DNA of 64,000 nt from positions 3,100,001-3,164,000 of the forward strand of contig NZ_JACHDN010000001.1 of the NCBI RefSeq assembly GCF_014201095.1. Direction: 5' to 3'. Under the pieces are notes generated by a model, which was not told where the DNA came from, made no database searches, and was given only the letters and a program-made list of their open reading frames with translations. Each line of letters begins with the position of its first letter. Position 1 is the stretch's first letter. A program made the position numbers and the translations under genes. Source of the DNA: Cellulomonas hominis (lineage in GTDB: Bacteria > Actinomycetota > Actinomycetes > Actinomycetales > Cellulomonadaceae). Shown here piece by piece: positions 63,501-64,000 of the stretch.

Positions 63501-64000
63501 CGGGCAGCGGGTCGAGGTGCGGGTGCTCGACAACGACACCGACGTGTCCGGCGGGACGCTGCGGCTGGCCGACGACCTCGACGTCCCGGCGGGCATCACG
63601 GCGTCCGTGCAGGGGAACCGGATCGTCGTGCAGGGCGACCAGGCCGGCGTGCTGCCGATCGGGTACACCGCGGAGAACGCCCGCGGCGCGCGGGCCGGTG
63701 CGGTGCTCAGCGTGACCGTCGACCCGGACGCCCCCGTGCTCCCGCCGGTCGCCCGCGACGTCGTCGTGCCGCCCGTCGACACGGTCGGGCGCACGAGCGT
63801 GGACGTCGACGTGCTGGCCGTCGCGCAGAACCCGAGCGGGCCGCTGGGCGACCTCGAGGTCTCCGTGCCGCGGTCCGCCGCCGACGTGGCGTCCGTCCGC
63901 GCGGACGGCACGGTCACCGTGACGCTCGGGGAGACGGCCCAGACCATCCCGTACGTGCTCACCAACACGACCGCCGAGGGCGTGCGCTCCTACGCGTTCA
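60571..64000 (+). CDS. Giant surface protein with tandem ~95-residue Ig/cadherin-like repeats (partial)
   Basis: Open from GTG 60571 (GTGA overlap with the kinase) to the window edge, at least 1143 residues with no stop. A basic start and one hydrophobic segment (about 11-35) suggest a signal anchor. Residues about 40-340 form a region with repeated short strands that may be a beta-propeller; an acidic stretch (about 345-375) follows. From about 388 at least eight beta-sandwich repeats run to the end, with consensus like VRPGQxVxVxVLxNDxDPDGDxLxL. Such proteins are surface-exposed. Operon position makes it a likely target of the kinase/phosphatase/FHA module. Confidence 0.85.
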   Translation, partial: MRWPWSRRRTASTAAVVTVPAVVATLALVNPGFPLAQVDLNDGAVWLTSTSTLQVGRYNAQVEELNAGLVASSTDFDVLQDAGDVLLVEPGAVSVVDPAGVTAASQVTLPAGAQVSMAGGTVAVVDPDGQVWVRTFADLPLLQTAADPPDADVGSGGLAVATVTGDALAVEAQTGAVTRLTPADGGGPATAEEIAGLDGPVDALTAVGDVPVGLDGETVRTPGGSADLGVARPVLQQPGPAARTALVAGSTALLEVDLSSGAVAAEHEAGGSGVPAAPVRVGTCAHAAWPTVERNYLRLCDDGAQELLSLSGVTSTDTLVFRVNRQVVALNETVDGRLWLPLEDTELREPDWSDVVPEDEPEDQTDQSEGDRTTQQLVPECSPSSAAPNAVDDEFGVRPGRTVILPVIDNDTSSDCGILVISDVDPLPAEFGTLQPVYGGRALQLAVPAGATGSASFAYTVSDGRGATAPSTARVTLTVRDPSIDEPPTQVRTGEILVEQGATATYPVLSDFRDPDGDPLTLVGATAERGTARFRPDGTLTYVADGGELGRTVVHVVVSDGTAMTEGTVDVDVRAPGSSPLLIDPVHAVTYTDQDVVLEPLAAVRSHGAEPPRLAGVEQQTGTTITPDLDAGSFTFRAAGAGTYYVSFTVTAAPQQAVGVARIDVRARPEQPEPPVAVLDTASLPQGGQTTVAPLANDSDPAGNVLLLLSVDAPDGLRVAVRQRELVQISAVGVLTEPVTLQYVVSNGTATATGQIVVTPVPASSTTQPPVVPNAVADVRTGGVVTVPVLEKAYDPDGDELTLATEFAEPLGDGQGLLFVAGDVLRYQAPSTPMTVRATFVVRDGTGYETAATLTVRVHESDAETKAPPRPQALVARVFAGDTVRIPVPLVGIDPDGDGITLLGVAAAGTKGRVNEVGADYLEYEALPGEAGTDEFTYAVEDWTGQRAVATVRVGIAARPTDSNRVVARDDAVTIRPGQRVEVRVLDNDTDVSGGTLRLADDLDVPAGITASVQGNRIVVQGDQAGVLPIGYTAENARGARAGAVLSVTVDPDAPVLPPVARDVVVPPVDTVGRTSVDVDVLAVAQNPSGPLGDLEVSVPRSAADVASVRADGTVTVTLGETAQTIPYVLTNTTAEGVRSYAF
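61732..64000 (+). repeat. Tandem ~95-residue Ig-like protein repeats
   Basis: Repeat starts fall at residues about 388, 491, 584, 676, 771, 870, 964 and 1060, a spacing of 92-103. Each carries a variant of NDxDPDGDxLTL near its start, for example DFRDPDGDPLTL, NDSDPAGNVLLL and AYDPDGDELTL, then a YxxxDG-type strand. The copies are diverged, so the duplication is old, and they continue beyond the window. Confidence 0.82.

Overview
The window is chromosomal DNA of very high G+C (mid-70s percent by eye) with GTG starts, four-base ATGA/GTGA gene overlaps, leaderless TANNNT promoters and two ClpP genes side by side. This points to an actinobacterium. The GH10 xylanase, GH35 beta-galactosidase and general gene style suggest a Cellulomonas-like micrococcal lineage, which is an inference because no 16S rRNA gene is present. 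I see no rRNA, tRNA, CRISPR array, phage or insertion sequence. Almost all the DNA is coding, mostly in short operons.

Layout. 0-2.4 kb: secreted metzincin protease and an NYN/LOTUS RNA-binding protein (minus strand). 2.4-13.4 kb: a metabolic island with a PucR regulator, a PPC (DUF296) protein and adenine deaminase (minus), facing a seven-gene operon of an NMT1-type ABC transporter, D-aminoacylase, a D-threonine aldolase/D-serine dehydratase-like PLP enzyme and an amidohydrolase. 13.4-17.6 kb: FAD reductase, PP2C phosphatase, a clpP pair and a PopR/ClgR-like regulator that shares an operator with the clpP pair. 17.7-25.9 kb: luciferase-like monooxygenase, VOC protein, divergent marR/EamA exporter, PAS-GAF-SpoIIE phosphatase, GH10 xylanase, shortened EEP hydrolase and UspA protein. 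25.9-32.2 kb: a LacI-controlled sugar regulon (lacI, ABC transporter, GH35 beta-galactosidase) with three matching operators. 32.4-37.7 kb: PAS-GGDEF cyclase, mtnN-luxS, and an ABC-2 exporter whose second permease is frameshifted. 38-46.8 kb: AlkA-like glycosylase, alpha/beta hydrolase divergent from a TetR gene with two operators, Atg22-type MFS plus hydrolase, DUF72, S4 protein, PanE-like reductase and an amidohydrolase. 46.9-56.6 kb: HtrA protease, ppdK, and the housekeeping run phoH-ybeY-corC-era, then a membrane hydrolase. 56.7-64 kb: PP2C, FHA protein, Ser/Thr kinase and a giant repeat-containing surface protein that runs off the window.

How parts work together. Three regulator-operator-target circuits can be read directly: LacI with TGACGTCA-core operators over the sugar operon, MarR with a palindrome on the EamA exporter promoter, and TetR with GAGAACG-NN-CGTTCTC palindromes over a hydrolase. 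A fourth, PopR-like with TCTGCC-N3-GGCAGA sites before both itself and clpP, matches a circuit known in Streptomyces, and its C-terminal Leu-Leu-Ala-Ala suggests turnover by Clp proteolysis. The PP2C-FHA-kinase-giant protein operon looks like a phospho-signalling module for an envelope protein.

The least explained structure is a family of six long intergenic inverted repeats at gene 3' ends. They have two main stem sequences, four share an apical CGACACGCC motif, and two carry an extra arm copy that would allow alternative hairpins.
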